Source of the DNA: Actinocorallia populi
GTDB taxonomy: Bacteria > Actinomycetota > Actinomycetes > Streptosporangiales > Streptosporangiaceae
Length of the DNA: 64,000 nt
Direction of reading: 5' to 3'
Assembly (NCBI RefSeq): GCF_002995495.1
Contig: NZ_PVZV01000001.1
Span: forward strand, 1,178,001-1,242,000
Shown here: in pieces, positions 35,926 to 44,306 of the stretch
How the letters are laid out: each line of letters starts with the position of its first letter
How positions within the stretch are numbered: position 1 is the first letter of the stretch
Notes under the pieces: model-generated
The model's input: the letters and a program-made list of their open reading frames with translations, nothing else
Told to the model about the DNA's origin: nothing
Databases searched by the model: none
Translations under genes and position numbers: made by a program

Positions 35926-37157
35926 CCGCCGTTCTCGAGACCCGCGGCGAAGGCCGTTCCGCCCTGAAGGGCTGGCTCGCCGTCGCCGCGGTGACGCTGG
36001 GGATCTTCGCCCTGATGACGTCCGAGCTCCTGCCCGTCGGGCTGCTCACCCCGATCGGCACCGCGCTGGACGTCTCCGCGGGCACGGCGGGCCTGATGGT
36101 GACCGTCCCCGGCCTGGTCGCGGCGTTCTCGGCACCCCTGGTCACCGTGGCCACCGGGCGGGTGGACCGGAGGCTGGTCCTGGTCGTCCTGGTCGGCCTG
36201 ATGGGCGCGGCCAACCTGGCTTCGGCGTTCGCGACGAACTTCGCCGTCGTCCTGGCGGCGCGCTTCCTGATCGGCGTCAGCGTCGGCGGCTTCTGGTCGA
36301 TCGCCGGGGGCATCGCGCTGCGGCTGGTGCCGGAGCGGCACGTCGCCCGGGCCACCGCGGTGATCTTCGGCGGGGTCGAGACCGCCTCGGTCCTGGGCGT
36401 GCCGACCGGCACCCTGCTGGGCGAGCTCAACGGCTGGCGCACGGCCTTCGCGGCGGTCGGCGTCCTCGGCCTCACCGCGCTGGTCCTGCTGGTGTTCCTG
36501 CTTCCGGCGCTTCCCGCCGAACGGACGATCAGGCCGGCGGACCTGCCCGCTCAGTTCCGCGACAACGCGGGCGTCCGTCTCGGCATCCTCATGGCGTTCC
36601 TCATCATCACCGGACACTTCGCCGCCTACACGTTCGTCCGTCCGATCCTCCAGGGCGACGGTGTCGACGACGGCATGATCAGCGTGCTCCTGCTGGTGTT
36701 CGGCGTCGCCGGGATCTGCGGGAACTTCATCGCCGGAGCCCTGATGCCGCGGCATCTGCGGCGGGTCGTCGCGGGCATCGCCGTGATCCTCGCCTCGACG
36801 ATGGCGCTGTCCGCGCTGCCGGTCGGCGGAACCGCCTCGTCCGCCGTCCTCCTGGCGCTGTGGGGCCTGGGCTACGGAGCCGTGCCGGTGACGTTCCAGA
36901 CCTGGATGCTCCAGGCCGCCCCCGACGCCCCCGAGGTCGCGACGTCCCTCTACACCTCGGTGTTCAACCTGTCGATCGCCCTCGGCGCGCTGTTCGGCGG
37001 ATTCGCCATCGACTCCCTCGCCGCAGGCGGCCCCCTGTGGCTCGGCGGGATCCTGTGCGCGCTCACCCTGCTCGCGCTCGGCACGTCGGGGAAGGGGAAG
37101 GCCCCCGCCCGGGGGAGAGATGGGGCGGGGGCCGGGGGGAGGGAGGTCAGTGCCTGA
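35922..37157 (+). CDS. MFS transporter (AraJ/YdhP-like exporter)
   Basis: A 411-residue major facilitator with about twelve membrane segments and the family openings FALMTSELLPVGLLTPIG and RFLIGVSVGGFWSIAGG, typical of the DHA1 group that includes arabinose/purine exporters and chloramphenicol-type pumps. Start GTG overlaps the AhpD-family stop (GTGA), so the two form an operon. Its last 11 bases overlap the convergent esterase gene. Confidence 0.86.
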   Translation: MTAVLETRGEGRSALKGWLAVAAVTLGIFALMTSELLPVGLLTPIGTALDVSAGTAGLMVTVPGLVAAFSAPLVTVATGRVDRRLVLVVLVGLMGAANLASAFATNFAVVLAARFLIGVSVGGFWSIAGGIALRLVPERHVARATAVIFGGVETASVLGVPTGTLLGELNGWRTAFAAVGVLGLTALVLLVFLLPALPAERTIRPADLPAQFRDNAGVRLGILMAFLIITGHFAAYTFVRPILQGDGVDDGMISVLLLVFGVAGICGNFIAGALMPRHLRRVVAGIAVILASTMALSALPVGGTASSAVLLALWGLGYGAVPVTFQTWMLQAAPDAPEVATSLYTSVFNLSIALGALFGGFAIDSLAAGGPLWLGGILCALTLLALGTSGKGKAPARGRDGAGAGGREVSA

Positions 37158-39387
37158 AGGCGGACTTCACCGTGCCGGGGGAGAAGAAGACCGTCTCGCC
37201 GGTGGCGTCGTTCACCGCGTCGTTGTCGGTGGCGATCCAGACGCGTCCGGCGCCGGTGACGCCCAGGCCCTCGACCTTCTCCTGGGTCCAGCCGCCGAGG
37301 CCGCGCAGGTCGGGCAGGAGGTCGCGCTCCAGGCGCTTGGCGAGGACGGGCAGGCCCTCGCCGGGCGCCCCGGCGGGCAGGGCGACCGAGTAGACCTTCT
37401 TGTGGGCGGCGGCGGTGCCGGACGCCTTGTCGCGCTCGACCAGCAGGAGCCGGCCGTCGGCGAGGGTGATCTCGGACAGGCCGTTCCAGTTCGCGGCGCT
37501 CGCCGAGGGCTCGATCGGGTAGCCGAACCAGGCCCACTCGCCGGAGGCGGGGCTGTAGCGGCCGAGGCGGACGACGTTCGCCGGGTCGCCGGCGAGGGGG
37601 CGCTGGAGGGCCGTCCAGACCTGCTCGGCCGCTCCGGAGTCGGCGACGGTGACGCCTTCGAGGCCCTGGGAGCCCAGCCGGGAGGCGATGTCCTCCGGGA
37701 GCGCCATCTCCTGCTGGACGGCCCCGGAGGCGTCCAGGCGCACCAGAAGGTTGCCCGGCCCCTTCGCGCCCTCGGAGGCGAGCCAGAAGCCGCCGCCGGG
37801 CCGTGCGGCGATGCCCTCCGCGTCGTAGGCGGCCGGAGCGCCGTCCTTGGTGACGGTCAGCGCCTCGGTGATCGTCGCGGGCTTCTCGCCGGTGTCGATC
37901 GTGAAGATCTCGGTGGGCTTGTACGCGGAGTCCCACACGCCGTACAGGCCGTCGCGGCTGCCGGGGACGGTGGACAGGCCCGACAGGGCGCCCCAGCCGA
38001 TCGGGGCGCCGTCCTGGGAGGCGGAGACCAGGCCGGGAACCTCCGGCTTGCCGAGCCGGAAGACCTGGACGCCCGCTCGCAGCCCCGCGGAAGCGTCGTC
38101 GTTCTCGCTGGAGACGATGAACATGCCGCGTGACGGCACCGCCAGCAGGCCCTCGGGCCCGGCGTTGGTCGGCAGGAACTGCACGAACCGCGGCCGTGAC
38201 GGGCGGTTCACGTCGTACACGGCGACGAAGTTCGACCGCTCGGAACCCACGAAGGCATAACGGCGGCCCTTGTAGGTCGCGACGGTGAGGCCTTCGGGCT
38301 CGCTGCCCTTGTTGCCTGCGCGGTCGTCGTTGTGGTGCCCGTACCGGACGGCCAGGTGCTCGAAGGTGTTCCCCGCGTCCCAGAGGACGTTCCCGCGGTC
38401 GTCGAACACCGTCCAGCCGCGGCTGCCGCCCTTCCAGTCGCCCTCGTTGGCGGTCGCCAGCGTACGGTCGTCGATCCAGGAGATCGCGTCGGGCTCCCGG
38501 GGGACGTCCTTGATGGTGCCCGTGAGCGAGATCTCGCCGTCCTCCTCGGTGTCGACACCCGTCACGGTGACGCTCCCGGCGGAGAAGACCCGCTCGATAC
38601 GCCCGGTCCGCAGGTCGACGATGGCGATGCCGTTGTTCTCTTGGAGCGTGACGGCGACCTCGCCCCGGCGGTTGATCGTCACGTACTCGGGCTCGGGGTC
38701 CTGCGGGGCGTCCAGCCCGGCCGCGGTGAACGAGGGCAGCGCGCTCCCGTCCGCCCGGGTGAACGCGACCTTCCGCAGCCCCCACCGGGCCGGGTCCGCG
38801 CCCTTGAGGTCGAGGATCTGCAGGAATCCGGCGGGCGCCTGCGGGAGGTCGCCCTCTTCGCCCCCGGCCGGGGCGGCCTCCTCGTCCCGCTCGTTCTCGA
38901 TGGCGACGGCCGCGTAGCGCCCCGACACCGCGATCGAGTCGGGCTGCCCGCCCAGCCCGATGCTCCGGACGGTCCTGCGGTCCTTGATCCGGATCACGTC
39001 GATCCGCCCGGACGGCTCGGTGTGGCTCTCGCTCGTGTCGACGACCACCAGCGCGTACGGCCCCGTGACGGCCACCGACGTCGGCTCGGCGTCCCCGAGG
39101 CTCAGCGTCCCCAGCCCCCTGGGCCGGTCGGGGGCGCTCAGATCCAGGAACCCGATGCGCCTGCCGGGCGCGTCGGTGTAGACCAGCGTCCGCCCGTCCT
39201 GGCTGACGGCGCTGATCTCCGCGACGGTCTCCTCGTCACCGCCGCCGTTCTGGTGCACGGGATAGGTCGCGAGCCGCTCGAACAGCGGGCCCTTCGGCTC
39301 GGCACCGGCCGGTGTCGTTCCGGACATCCCGGCGAACACCACGGCTCCCGCCGCCAGCCCGGCAGCCCACCGCACACGTCGTCGCAT
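37147..39387 (-). CDS. Secreted phytase-like esterase/beta-propeller protein
   Basis: A 746-residue exported protein with a signal peptide (MRRRVRWAAGLAAGAVVF, Ala-rich cleavage site near residue 29). The N-terminal half has propeller-like repeats (GRIDVIRIKDRRTVRSI, SGRYAAVAIENE), and the C-terminal half matches the esterase-like domain of phytases (DAEGIAARPGGGFWLASE, QGLEGVTV, KVEGLGVTGAGRVWIATDND). It probably acts on phosphate or acyl esters outside the cell; the substrate is unknown. The ATG at 39387 has GGGAGAG just upstream; a longer frame has no signal sequence. Confidence 0.78.
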   Translation of the reverse strand: MRRRVRWAAGLAAGAVVFAGMSGTTPAGAEPKGPLFERLATYPVHQNGGGDEETVAEISAVSQDGRTLVYTDAPGRRIGFLDLSAPDRPRGLGTLSLGDAEPTSVAVTGPYALVVVDTSESHTEPSGRIDVIRIKDRRTVRSIGLGGQPDSIAVSGRYAAVAIENERDEEAAPAGGEEGDLPQAPAGFLQILDLKGADPARWGLRKVAFTRADGSALPSFTAAGLDAPQDPEPEYVTINRRGEVAVTLQENNGIAIVDLRTGRIERVFSAGSVTVTGVDTEEDGEISLTGTIKDVPREPDAISWIDDRTLATANEGDWKGGSRGWTVFDDRGNVLWDAGNTFEHLAVRYGHHNDDRAGNKGSEPEGLTVATYKGRRYAFVGSERSNFVAVYDVNRPSRPRFVQFLPTNAGPEGLLAVPSRGMFIVSSENDDASAGLRAGVQVFRLGKPEVPGLVSASQDGAPIGWGALSGLSTVPGSRDGLYGVWDSAYKPTEIFTIDTGEKPATITEALTVTKDGAPAAYDAEGIAARPGGGFWLASEGAKGPGNLLVRLDASGAVQQEMALPEDIASRLGSQGLEGVTVADSGAAEQVWTALQRPLAGDPANVVRLGRYSPASGEWAWFGYPIEPSASAANWNGLSEITLADGRLLLVERDKASGTAAAHKKVYSVALPAGAPGEGLPVLAKRLERDLLPDLRGLGGWTQEKVEGLGVTGAGRVWIATDNDAVNDATGETVFFSPGTVKSAFRH

Positions 39388-39544
39388 CGTCTCTCCCGCT
39401 CCGTTCCCCAACACGCGATCGAGCTTCGCAGCGCCCTGGAACGAACGGATGAATACCGGACGACCCCCGTCTGAAGCCCGATGGGAATCCGGGCTCGGCG
39501 GACGGCGGGAAAGGGGCGGCGAGGAGGGGTGCGGGGGGCTGAAG

Positions 39545-39550
39545 TAGGGT
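39545..39550 (+). promoter_or_regulatory. -10 element TAGGGT for the DUF6980 gene
   Basis: TAGGGT ends six bases before the ATG at 39557. CGGGGG in between could also act as a ribosome site, so a leaderless start is likely but not certain. Confidence 0.4.
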
Positions 39551-39556
39551 CGGGGG

Positions 39557-39793
39557 ATGCGGATCTGCTGCGAGCGCATGCGTGCTCAGCTGGAGCGGCA
39601 CTGCTCCGTGCACGACGATCCGTACCGCTGTCCGGACCGCCTGGTGGTGCATTCGGCGGAGTTCGGGGTGTGGGGCCTGGTCGTCCGCGGGGAGGGGCGG
39701 ATGGCGGTGCCGATCGCCTTCTGCCCGTGGTGCGGGACGAGACTGGCCGGCCTCGTGGAGGCCGCCCGGTCAGTAGGGAAGGATCCGGCCTGA
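39557..39793 (+). CDS. DUF6980-like small cysteine-rich protein
   Basis: A 78-residue protein with ICCERM at the start, HCSVHDDPYRCPD in the middle and FCPWCGTRL near the end. The cysteine pairs and the AFCPWCG ending fit the DUF6980 family of small putative zinc-binding proteins of unknown function. Standalone gene; its 3' end overlaps the end of a possible peptide gene on the other strand. Confidence 0.75.
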   Translation: MRICCERMRAQLERHCSVHDDPYRCPDRLVVHSAEFGVWGLVVRGEGRMAVPIAFCPWCGTRLAGLVEAARSVGKDPA

Positions 39794-39868
39794 AGGGGTG
39801 CGCAGGTCCAGTGACTGGGGCTTGCGCGGGACTCGTGGAAGCTTGACGATCTGCTGCTGTCGTGCCAT
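39770..39868 (-). CDS. Possible 32-residue peptide gene
   Basis: MARQQQIVKLPRVPRKPQSL followed by DLRTPSGRILPY and TGA. GAGGGGAG lies nine bases before this ATG (plus-strand 39878-39885), one of the best ribosome sites in the region; an in-frame ATG at 39877 abuts it and is less likely. The peptide is basic, without cysteines or a signal sequence, and not one I recognise. It could be a regulatory or modified peptide or chance; the coding evidence is the ribosome site alone. Confidence 0.35.
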   Translation of the reverse strand: MARQQQIVKLPRVPRKPQSLDLRTPSGRILPY

Positions 39869-39885
39869 TTCGATCATCTCCCCTC

Positions 39886-40160
39886 ATCCAGCGGCGGTGA
39901 ACCGCCGGAATCGTCACCTGAGGCGGGAGAACCGCCAGGTTCTGGTGAGCTTATGCGACGTCAGGTGGTCGTTCATCCGATTTTCCGGTGCTGGCTATCA
40001 CTCGGAGCGATCGTATGGTGTCTTGGGGTCAGGTCGCATCCACTTCGAAACGACACGCTTTCGGGGCTGGGAGCCGGTATGGGAGATCGGCGATGACCCT
40101 CCCGGGCTTCCTCGAGGGATACCCAGGGTGAAGCAGGAAAAAACGTTCCAAACCAATCGG
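39886..40160. other. Interval with no recognised gene
   Basis: Lies between the possible peptide gene and the ABC permease terminator. Open frames here are short or lack ribosome sites. TTCTGGTGAGCTTATGCG near 39940 is relatively AT-rich. No repeat or RNA was recognised. Confidence 0.4.
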
Positions 40161-40195
40161 CCGTCCCCGGGGCGCCCACAGCCCCGGGGACGGCG
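40161..40195 (-). terminator. Strong hairpin terminator after the ABC permease gene
   Basis: GCCGTCCCCGGGGC and GCCCCGGGGACGGC form a perfect 14-base stem with a seven-base loop, immediately after the permease stop. On the minus strand a TTTTTT run follows about 15 bases later. Confidence 0.85.
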
Positions 40196-40198
40196 GTC

Positions 40199-41017
40199 TC
40201 AGGAGGTGACGTCCTTGGCGCGAAAGCGCCGGAACGCCAGCGCGAAGAGCACCAGGGCGTAGGTCACCGACAACGACGCGCCCTGGATCATGCCGGTCCA
40301 GGAGACGTCCGGCTGCAGGGCGTCCATCCAGGCGTAGCTGAAGCGGGTGGGCAGCAGGTCCCGCCAGTCGCCCAGCGCGGTGACCGCGTCCAGCATGTTG
40401 CTGACGATCACCAGCCCGACGGCGCCGCCGACCGCGCCCAGCGGCGAGTCGGTCAGCACCGACAGCAGGAACGCCAGCGCCGCCACGACCAGCTGGGCGA
40501 CGAGCGAGTAGCCGACGATGATCGCCATGCGCCCGAAGGCGGTCTCGGCCGGGAACGTGCCGCCGGTCGGCAGGGTGATGTCGGACCACCCGAACGCCAG
40601 CGTCCCGGCCAGCAGCGACATCAGCGGCAGCACCAGGACCGCCGCCGTGGCGTACCCCAGCGCGACGATCAGCTTCTGCCGCAGCAGCCTGTCGCGCGGC
40701 ACGGGCGCGGCCAGCAGGTACCGCAACGAGGACCAGCCCGCCTCGCTGGCCACGGTGTCGCCGCAGAAGAGCGCCACGGTGACCACCAGCAGGAACCCGG
40801 TGGAGACGAACAGGGTGAACAGCGCGAAGTTCAGCCCGCTGGTGGTGGCCACGTCGGCCAGGCTCATCCGCCCGTCCGGATCGTCGCCGTCCCCGCCGAG
40901 CCGGAACGCCAGCACCAGGATCCACGGCAGGAGCAGCAGCAGCCCGAAGGTGACCAGGGTCCGCCGGCGCCGGAACTGCCGGACGGCCTCGACCCGCAGC
41001 GGCAGCGGCCCGCTCAT
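40199..41017 (-). CDS. ABC transporter permease (ABC-2 type)
   Basis: A 272-residue membrane protein with about six hydrophobic helices, a basic N-terminus (VEAVRQFRRRRTLVTFGLLL) and an ABC-2-type conserved loop (EAGWSSLRYLLAAPVPRDRLLRQKL). It overlaps the upstream hydrolase-ATPase gene by four bases (ATGA), so it is the transmembrane partner of that ATPase. The exported substrate is unknown. Confidence 0.88.
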   Translation of the reverse strand: MSGPLPLRVEAVRQFRRRRTLVTFGLLLLLPWILVLAFRLGGDGDDPDGRMSLADVATTSGLNFALFTLFVSTGFLLVVTVALFCGDTVASEAGWSSLRYLLAAPVPRDRLLRQKLIVALGYATAAVLVLPLMSLLAGTLAFGWSDITLPTGGTFPAETAFGRMAIIVGYSLVAQLVVAALAFLLSVLTDSPLGAVGGAVGLVIVSNMLDAVTALGDWRDLLPTRFSYAWMDALQPDVSWTGMIQGASLSVTYALVLFALAFRRFRAKDVTS

Positions 41018-43401
41018 GTCCCACTCCCGATGATCTCCAGGAAGACGTCCTCCAGGCCGCGCCCGCCGACGATCTCGGCGACGGGCCCGTCGGCGACCTT
41101 ACGCCCGCGCGCCATCACCACGACGCGGTCGCAGGTCTGCTCGACCTCGCTGAGCAGATGGCTGGAGACGATGACCGTCCGCCCCCGCTCGGCGTACCGG
41201 ACGAGAACCTCGCGCATCTGCCGGATCTGCGGCGGGTCGAGCCCGTTGGTGGGCTCGTCGAGCACCAGCAGGTCGGGCAGCCCGAGCATCGCCTGGGCGA
41301 TGGCCAGCCGCTGCCGCATGCCCTGCGAGTAGGTGCGGACGGGCCGCGCCAGCGCCTCGTCGGTGAGCGCGGCGACCTCCAGCGCCTCCGCCATGCGGGA
41401 GTCGGCGGCGGGCCGCCCGGTGGCCCGCCAGTACAGCTCCAGGTTGTCGCGCCCGGACAGGTGCGGCAGGAATCCGGGGCCCTCGACGAACGAGCCGAGC
41501 CGGGCCAGGACGGGCGCGCCGGGCCCCACGCGGTGGCCGAAGATCCGGATCTCCCCGCCGTCGGGATGGATCAGGCCCATGAGCATGCGCAGGGTGGTGG
41601 TCTTGCCCGCGCCGTTCGGCCCGAGCAGCCCGAGGACCTGCCCCTTCTCGACCCGGAACGACAGGTCGTCCACGGCCTTGTAACCGTTGCGGTAGGTCTT
41701 GGTGAGCCCCGTGATCCGCAGGGGCACCTCCGCGGACGCCTCGTCGAAGTCGCCGTCCCGCTTCCGCGGCCGCCGCGCCAGCAGCGCCGCGGCCGCGGCC
41801 AGCGCCGCGGCCGGCGCGACCCACACCCACACGGGCGGCCGCCGCACCGGCGCGGTCAGGGCGGGCACGGACGGCACGGACAGCCCGGAGACCGCCGAGA
41901 TCTCGTAGGTCAGCGGCTCGGTCGGCCCGGCGAACCCGTAGTCGGTGGTGGAGAGCACGACCTGGAGCCGGTGCCCGCGGCTGAACTCGTAGTCCAGCGC
42001 GGGCAGGGCGATTTCGGCCTCCCCGTCGACCCGCACGGGCGTCGCGAGGCGCCGCGCGAGGGTCGCCCGGCCGCCGGGGGCGACGTCGTAGAGCTTGGCG
42101 AAGAGCGTCGCCTCGCGGTCGGTCCTGATCCGCACGCGAGGCGAACCCGTCACCCGCAACGACGAGTCCAGCGGTTCGGTGGTGAACGTGGCGTTCTGCC
42201 CGGCCATGTCCAGGCTGGGCACCCCGCCCAGGGAGCCCAGCGTGCTCAGCGCGCCCAGGCCGGGCAGCGCCGAGATGGAGGCGGGCACCCCGCCCGCCGG
42301 GTTCTGCACGGACTGCTCGCCGCCCTCCAGGGGCAGTTCCCGCGCGGCGTTCTCCAGCCCGGGATAGGTGCGGGCGGTGGCCGCCGCGACCTCCTGCCGT
42401 CCGCTGCGGGAGTCGACCCCGCCGCCCCGCGTGACGGTGAAGGCGGGCGGCAGCACGACGTCCTGCTCGCCCTTGAGGTAGTGGTCGAACCAGTCGGAGG
42501 TCAGCCCGGAGAGCCGCTCGGTCTCCGGCTCGCCGCCGTCGTGCCCGCCCTGGAACCAGACGACGGAGACGGGCCCCTCGGCCGCCCGCGCGTTCTGGTC
42601 GGCCTGGTCCAGCGGGAACAGCGAGTCGCTCTGCCCCTGGATGAGCAGCGTCGGCGCCTTCACGGGCGGCGCGGTGGCGGGCGAGGAGTCGCGCAGGAGA
42701 TCCCACGCCTCGTCCGTGGCCCGCCCCGTCTGCGCGACCTCCTGGTACATCTCGCAGACGGACGGCAGGAACCGCCCGCAGGCCGTGGACCCGTCGGACT
42801 CGCCCGTGAAGAACAGGCCCGCCCACAACTTCTTGAACACTCCGCCGGGAATCAGCGACTGCGACAGGTCGTGCCAGGTGACGGACGGGACGATCGCGTC
42901 GACGCGCCCGTCGTAGGCCGCCGTCAGCAACGAGATCGCACCGCCGTAGGAGGGCCCCGCCATGCCGACGCGGGGATCGCCCTCCCCGTCCAGCCGCACC
43001 TCGGGCCGCTTCGCCAGCCAGTCGATCAGCTGCCGGGTGTCCTTGACCTCGTAGTCGGGCGAGTTCAGCGCGATCTGCCCCTCGGAGCGCCCGAACCCCC
43101 GCGCCGACCACGTCAGCACCGCGTAACCCTGCCGGGCGAGCCTGCGCGCCGCCCCGGCCTGGGAGTCCTTGCTGCCGCCGAACCCGTGCGCCAGCAGCAC
43201 CGCCGGTGCCTTCTCCGCCCCGACGGGCCGGTAGAAGGTCGCGTCCAGCGCCACCTTCTGGTCGTCCTTCGGCCCGTCGACGACCGGGATCCGCACCGTC
43301 TCCTGCCGAACGGCGGGTGCGCCGTCCCCGGAGAGGACGTAACCCCCACCCGCCGCGAGCACGCCGACCGCGGCCGCACCCGCGACCCATCGCCGCCTCA
43401 T
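41014..43401 (-). CDS. Fusion of an exported alpha/beta hydrolase (S15/CocE-like) to an ABC transporter ATPase
   Basis: A 795-residue two-part protein. Residues 1-20 are a signal/anchor. About 40-320 is an alpha/beta hydrolase: AHGFGGSKDS, nucleophile Ser151 in AGPSYGG, probable acid Asp259 in GQSDSLF and His287 in GGHDGGEP. About 400-505 is a jelly-roll domain like that of X-Pro dipeptidyl peptidases (S15/CocE). One membrane helix lies at about 523-543, then an ABC ATPase: Walker A GPNGAGKT (594-601), signature YSQGMRQ, Walker B LLVLDEPTNGLD. Topology places the hydrolase outside and the ATPase inside. The permease gene overlaps downstream. Confidence 0.88.
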   Translation of the reverse strand: MRRRWVAGAAAVGVLAAGGGYVLSGDGAPAVRQETVRIPVVDGPKDDQKVALDATFYRPVGAEKAPAVLLAHGFGGSKDSQAGAARRLARQGYAVLTWSARGFGRSEGQIALNSPDYEVKDTRQLIDWLAKRPEVRLDGEGDPRVGMAGPSYGGAISLLTAAYDGRVDAIVPSVTWHDLSQSLIPGGVFKKLWAGLFFTGESDGSTACGRFLPSVCEMYQEVAQTGRATDEAWDLLRDSSPATAPPVKAPTLLIQGQSDSLFPLDQADQNARAAEGPVSVVWFQGGHDGGEPETERLSGLTSDWFDHYLKGEQDVVLPPAFTVTRGGGVDSRSGRQEVAAATARTYPGLENAARELPLEGGEQSVQNPAGGVPASISALPGLGALSTLGSLGGVPSLDMAGQNATFTTEPLDSSLRVTGSPRVRIRTDREATLFAKLYDVAPGGRATLARRLATPVRVDGEAEIALPALDYEFSRGHRLQVVLSTTDYGFAGPTEPLTYEISAVSGLSVPSVPALTAPVRRPPVWVWVAPAAALAAAAALLARRPRKRDGDFDEASAEVPLRITGLTKTYRNGYKAVDDLSFRVEKGQVLGLLGPNGAGKTTTLRMLMGLIHPDGGEIRIFGHRVGPGAPVLARLGSFVEGPGFLPHLSGRDNLELYWRATGRPAADSRMAEALEVAALTDEALARPVRTYSQGMRQRLAIAQAMLGLPDLLVLDEPTNGLDPPQIRQMREVLVRYAERGRTVIVSSHLLSEVEQTCDRVVVMARGRKVADGPVAEIVGGRGLEDVFLEIIGSGT

Positions 43402-43455
43402 GGCGCAGATGGTACGCCAGTGACCCGTAAGCCGGAGATCAAGAAAAGCGCCCGG

Positions 43456-43638
43456 TCACCTCCCGCGACGCGGCCGCCGGCGCAGCACGGCCCGCAGCCC
43501 CGCCAGTCCCAGGAACGCGGCGAGCAGGCCGCCCGCCGCCACCGCGGCCATGGTGCGCAGGACCGGAGCGTAGGTCCGGGCCTCCTCGCCGACCTCGCTG
43601 AGCAGCCCGAGGTCGTTGTCGTCGACGATGTCCTCCAT
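43456..43638 (-). CDS. Small single-helix membrane protein
   Basis: A 60-residue protein with an acidic N-terminus (MEDIVDDNDLGLLSEVGEE), one membrane helix (VLRTMAAVAAGGLLAAFLGL) and a basic tail, giving an N-out or N-in single-pass anchor. No ribosome site is obvious, and a start at 43677 is also possible. It lies between the SecD-like gene and the hydrolase-ATPase gene on the same strand. Function unknown. Confidence 0.4.
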   Translation of the reverse strand: MEDIVDDNDLGLLSEVGEEARTYAPVLRTMAAVAAGGLLAAFLGLAGLRAVLRRRPRRGR

Positions 43639-43701
43639 GATCGACTTATGCCAGGGGCGGGCTCCGCGCAAGCCCAAGCAGAGGTCAGCGTTGCGGCGGG
43701 G

Positions 43702-44208
43702 TCAGCTCCGCCCGCCGGTGAGGTCGTGCACCAGCCGCTCGGCGTCGGAGCGGGTGAACCGGCCGGTGATGACCACCTCGCCCCCGGTGATCGGGCTGTC
43801 CACCCAGGGCGCGGCGACGACCTCGCCGTTCACCACCACGACGATCTGCTTGCCCCGCTGGGCCCGGGTGAGCCCGGCGAACGCCTCGCTGTCCGCGCCC
43901 ACCAGCTGGAGGATGACCCCGTGGCTGTCGTCGCGCAGCAACCGCACCCCGGCCTCGCCCACCCTGCGGATGACGATGCCCTCGGTGACCTGGTAGCAGG
44001 ACGGCTCGGGCCCGGTCACCCCCCTGGTGCCGGCCGGGCAGGCGCCCTCCGTCCGCTGGACGACGGGGTAGAGCAGCAGCGGGGAGGCCAGCTCCACCCG
44101 GCTCTGGCGGGCAGCCGCGACGACGACGCCGGTCGTCGCCACCGCGGCGGCGCACAGTGCGATGACGACGACCGCGGCGAGCATCGTGATCTTCGGCTGT
44201 CTGCGCAC
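43702..44208 (-). CDS. Membrane-anchored SecDF P1-head-like protein
   Basis: A 168-residue protein with one N-terminal membrane helix (ITMLAAVVVIALCAAAVATT) and an outside domain. Its C-terminal part, GVILQLVGADSEAFAGLTRA, KQIVVVVNGEVVAAPWVDSP, and VVITGRFTRSDAERL, matches the head subdomain of the SecD first periplasmic domain but without the twelve-helix pump. It is a standalone gene, not near secF. Role unknown; a protein-export accessory is a guess. The GTG at 44208 is taken because the korB terminator lies further upstream. Confidence 0.65.
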   Translation of the reverse strand: MRRQPKITMLAAVVVIALCAAAVATTGVVVAAARQSRVELASPLLLYPVVQRTEGACPAGTRGVTGPEPSCYQVTEGIVIRRVGEAGVRLLRDDSHGVILQLVGADSEAFAGLTRAQRGKQIVVVVNGEVVAAPWVDSPITGGEVVITGRFTRSDAERLVHDLTGGRS

Positions 44209-44247
44209 CCCGCCAGTCTTGCAGAAAAAGATCCCCGGAAAAGGGAA

Positions 44248-44272
44248 GGACCCGGGCACACGGCCCGGGTCC
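44248..44272 (-). terminator. Hairpin terminator after korB
   Basis: GGACCCGGGC and GCCCGGGTCC form a perfect 10-base stem with a five-base loop, about 35 bases after the korB stop. On the minus strand it is followed by T-rich sequence (CTTTTTC). It also separates korB from the SecD-like gene downstream. Confidence 0.7.
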
Positions 44273-44306
44273 CCTGAGCTCCGGGGTCACCCCCGCGCCG
44301 GCTCGG

